From positions 49,655-113,654 of the forward strand of contig NZ_JARGDO010000015.1 of NCBI RefSeq assembly GCF_029211185.1: DNA of 64,000 bases, read 5' to 3'. Source of the stretch: Tessaracoccus caeni. GTDB lineage: Bacteria > Actinomycetota > Actinomycetes > Propionibacteriales > Propionibacteriaceae. The notes under the pieces are model-generated. The model saw nothing but the letters and a program-made list of their open reading frames with translations, had not been told where the DNA came from and did no database searches. Below, in pieces: positions 63,873-64,000 of the stretch. The translations under genes and the position numbers were made by a program. Within the stretch, counting starts at the first letter, position 1. Each line of letters starts with the position of its first letter.

Positions 63873-64000
63873 GTGGGCTGACCCCGTTTCGTAGGTCCAG
63901 TCGTTATGAGGGTCGTCCTGTTGCCCGCGGTCGCGGGCAGGGAGACTGGTCAGATCATGACGAACAGCAGGAAGCGTCACACCCCGGAGCAGGTCGTCCG
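63872..64000 (+). mobile_element. IS3-family element, left end, open at the window edge
   Basis: The sequence changes character at about 63872 (TGTGGGCTGACCCCG), followed by a roughly 85-base leader and a transposase start. I place the left end at 63872 by eye, and the exact inverted repeat needs the other end, which is outside. It lies inside the Glf-like reading frame. Confidence 0.5.
63957..64000 (+). CDS. IS3-family transposase OrfA, N-terminal start, partial
   Basis: ATG at 63957 opens the frame MTNSRKRHTPEQVVR, which matches the beginning of IS3-type OrfA proteins (K/R-R-H-T/S-P-E-E/Q-V-V-R-K-L). A GGGAGAC site lies upstream. Only 14 codons are inside the window, so the assignment rests on this short motif. 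Confidence 0.6.
   Translation, partial: MTNSRKRHTPEQVV

Overview
The window is high-GC actinobacterial DNA. Several features suggest the family Propionibacteriaceae or a close relative: a succinyl-CoA:acetate-type CoA-transferase, MenB (menaquinone), a CobF-type cobalamin enzyme, an LCP cell-wall ligase and an Ada-AlkA fusion. The genus cannot be settled from this sequence alone. Most genes are ordinary chromosomal genes. Accessory DNA is concentrated at the two ends, with smaller patches near 7.9, 22, 31.5 and 44.5 kb.

Left end (1-4560). A leftward cluster holds a DUF1704-type HExxH metallopeptidase flanked by two reading frames, each broken by one in-frame stop. Divergent from it is a compact three-gene set: an HTH protein of unknown function, an MTH538/ThsB-type TIR-like protein and a small membrane protein resembling the RipA family. 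The last two genes are visibly poorer in GC than their surroundings. I read this set as a candidate anti-phage or conflict module.

Housekeeping and regulation (4.6-23 kb). This part holds alkylation repair (Ada-AlkA and Ogt), an AAA/DUF4143 ATPase, a MITE-like element, a two-component system whose kinase lacks an ATPase domain, and a membrane alpha/beta hydrolase. It continues with a Ser/Thr kinase carrying a ladder of TRVV repeats, a DUF2207-like protein, CobF with an AGCS symporter, Mfd, a histidine phosphatase and an RsmC/RlmG-like methyltransferase. A perfect 33-bp inverted repeat lies at 22.03-22.10 kb.

Fructan and oligosaccharide locus (23-38 kb). It contains a LacI regulator, an intracellular GH32 enzyme in one operon with a complete peptide-class ABC transporter, twin palindromic operators beside a decayed LacI fragment, and a divergent Tat-exported GH32 enzyme. 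An alpha/beta hydrolase, an HtrA protease and a GH13 alpha-glucosidase follow.

Core metabolism (38-52.5 kb). Genes here are SerB, the CoA-transferase, a siderophore-interacting protein behind a DtxR-like box, a HAD hydrolase, GDPD, MenB, DUF3800, LCP, a PHP metallohydrolase, a ROK regulator, an RluA-type pseudouridine synthase and a quinone oxidoreductase. Three tRNAs are present: Arg-ACG, Ser-GCU and Ser-UGA.

Right end (52.7-64 kb). This is a surface-glycan locus with a phosphonate pathway. PEP mutase fused to a nucleotidyltransferase, phosphonopyruvate decarboxylase, a three-domain fusion (sugar-type nucleotidyltransferase, iron alcohol dehydrogenase, LicD) and a large GT2 protein overlap end to start. 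Two more GT2 proteins run the other way, followed by the C-terminal end of a Glf-like gene cut by an IS3-family element. The simplest reading is synthesis of 2-hydroxyethylphosphonate, its activation as a CMP ester and its transfer by LicD to a cell-surface polysaccharide. Recurrent GAGGTGCGAGC-type palindromic repeats occur in intergenic gaps at 21.2, 24.3, 36.1 and 40.6-40.9 kb.
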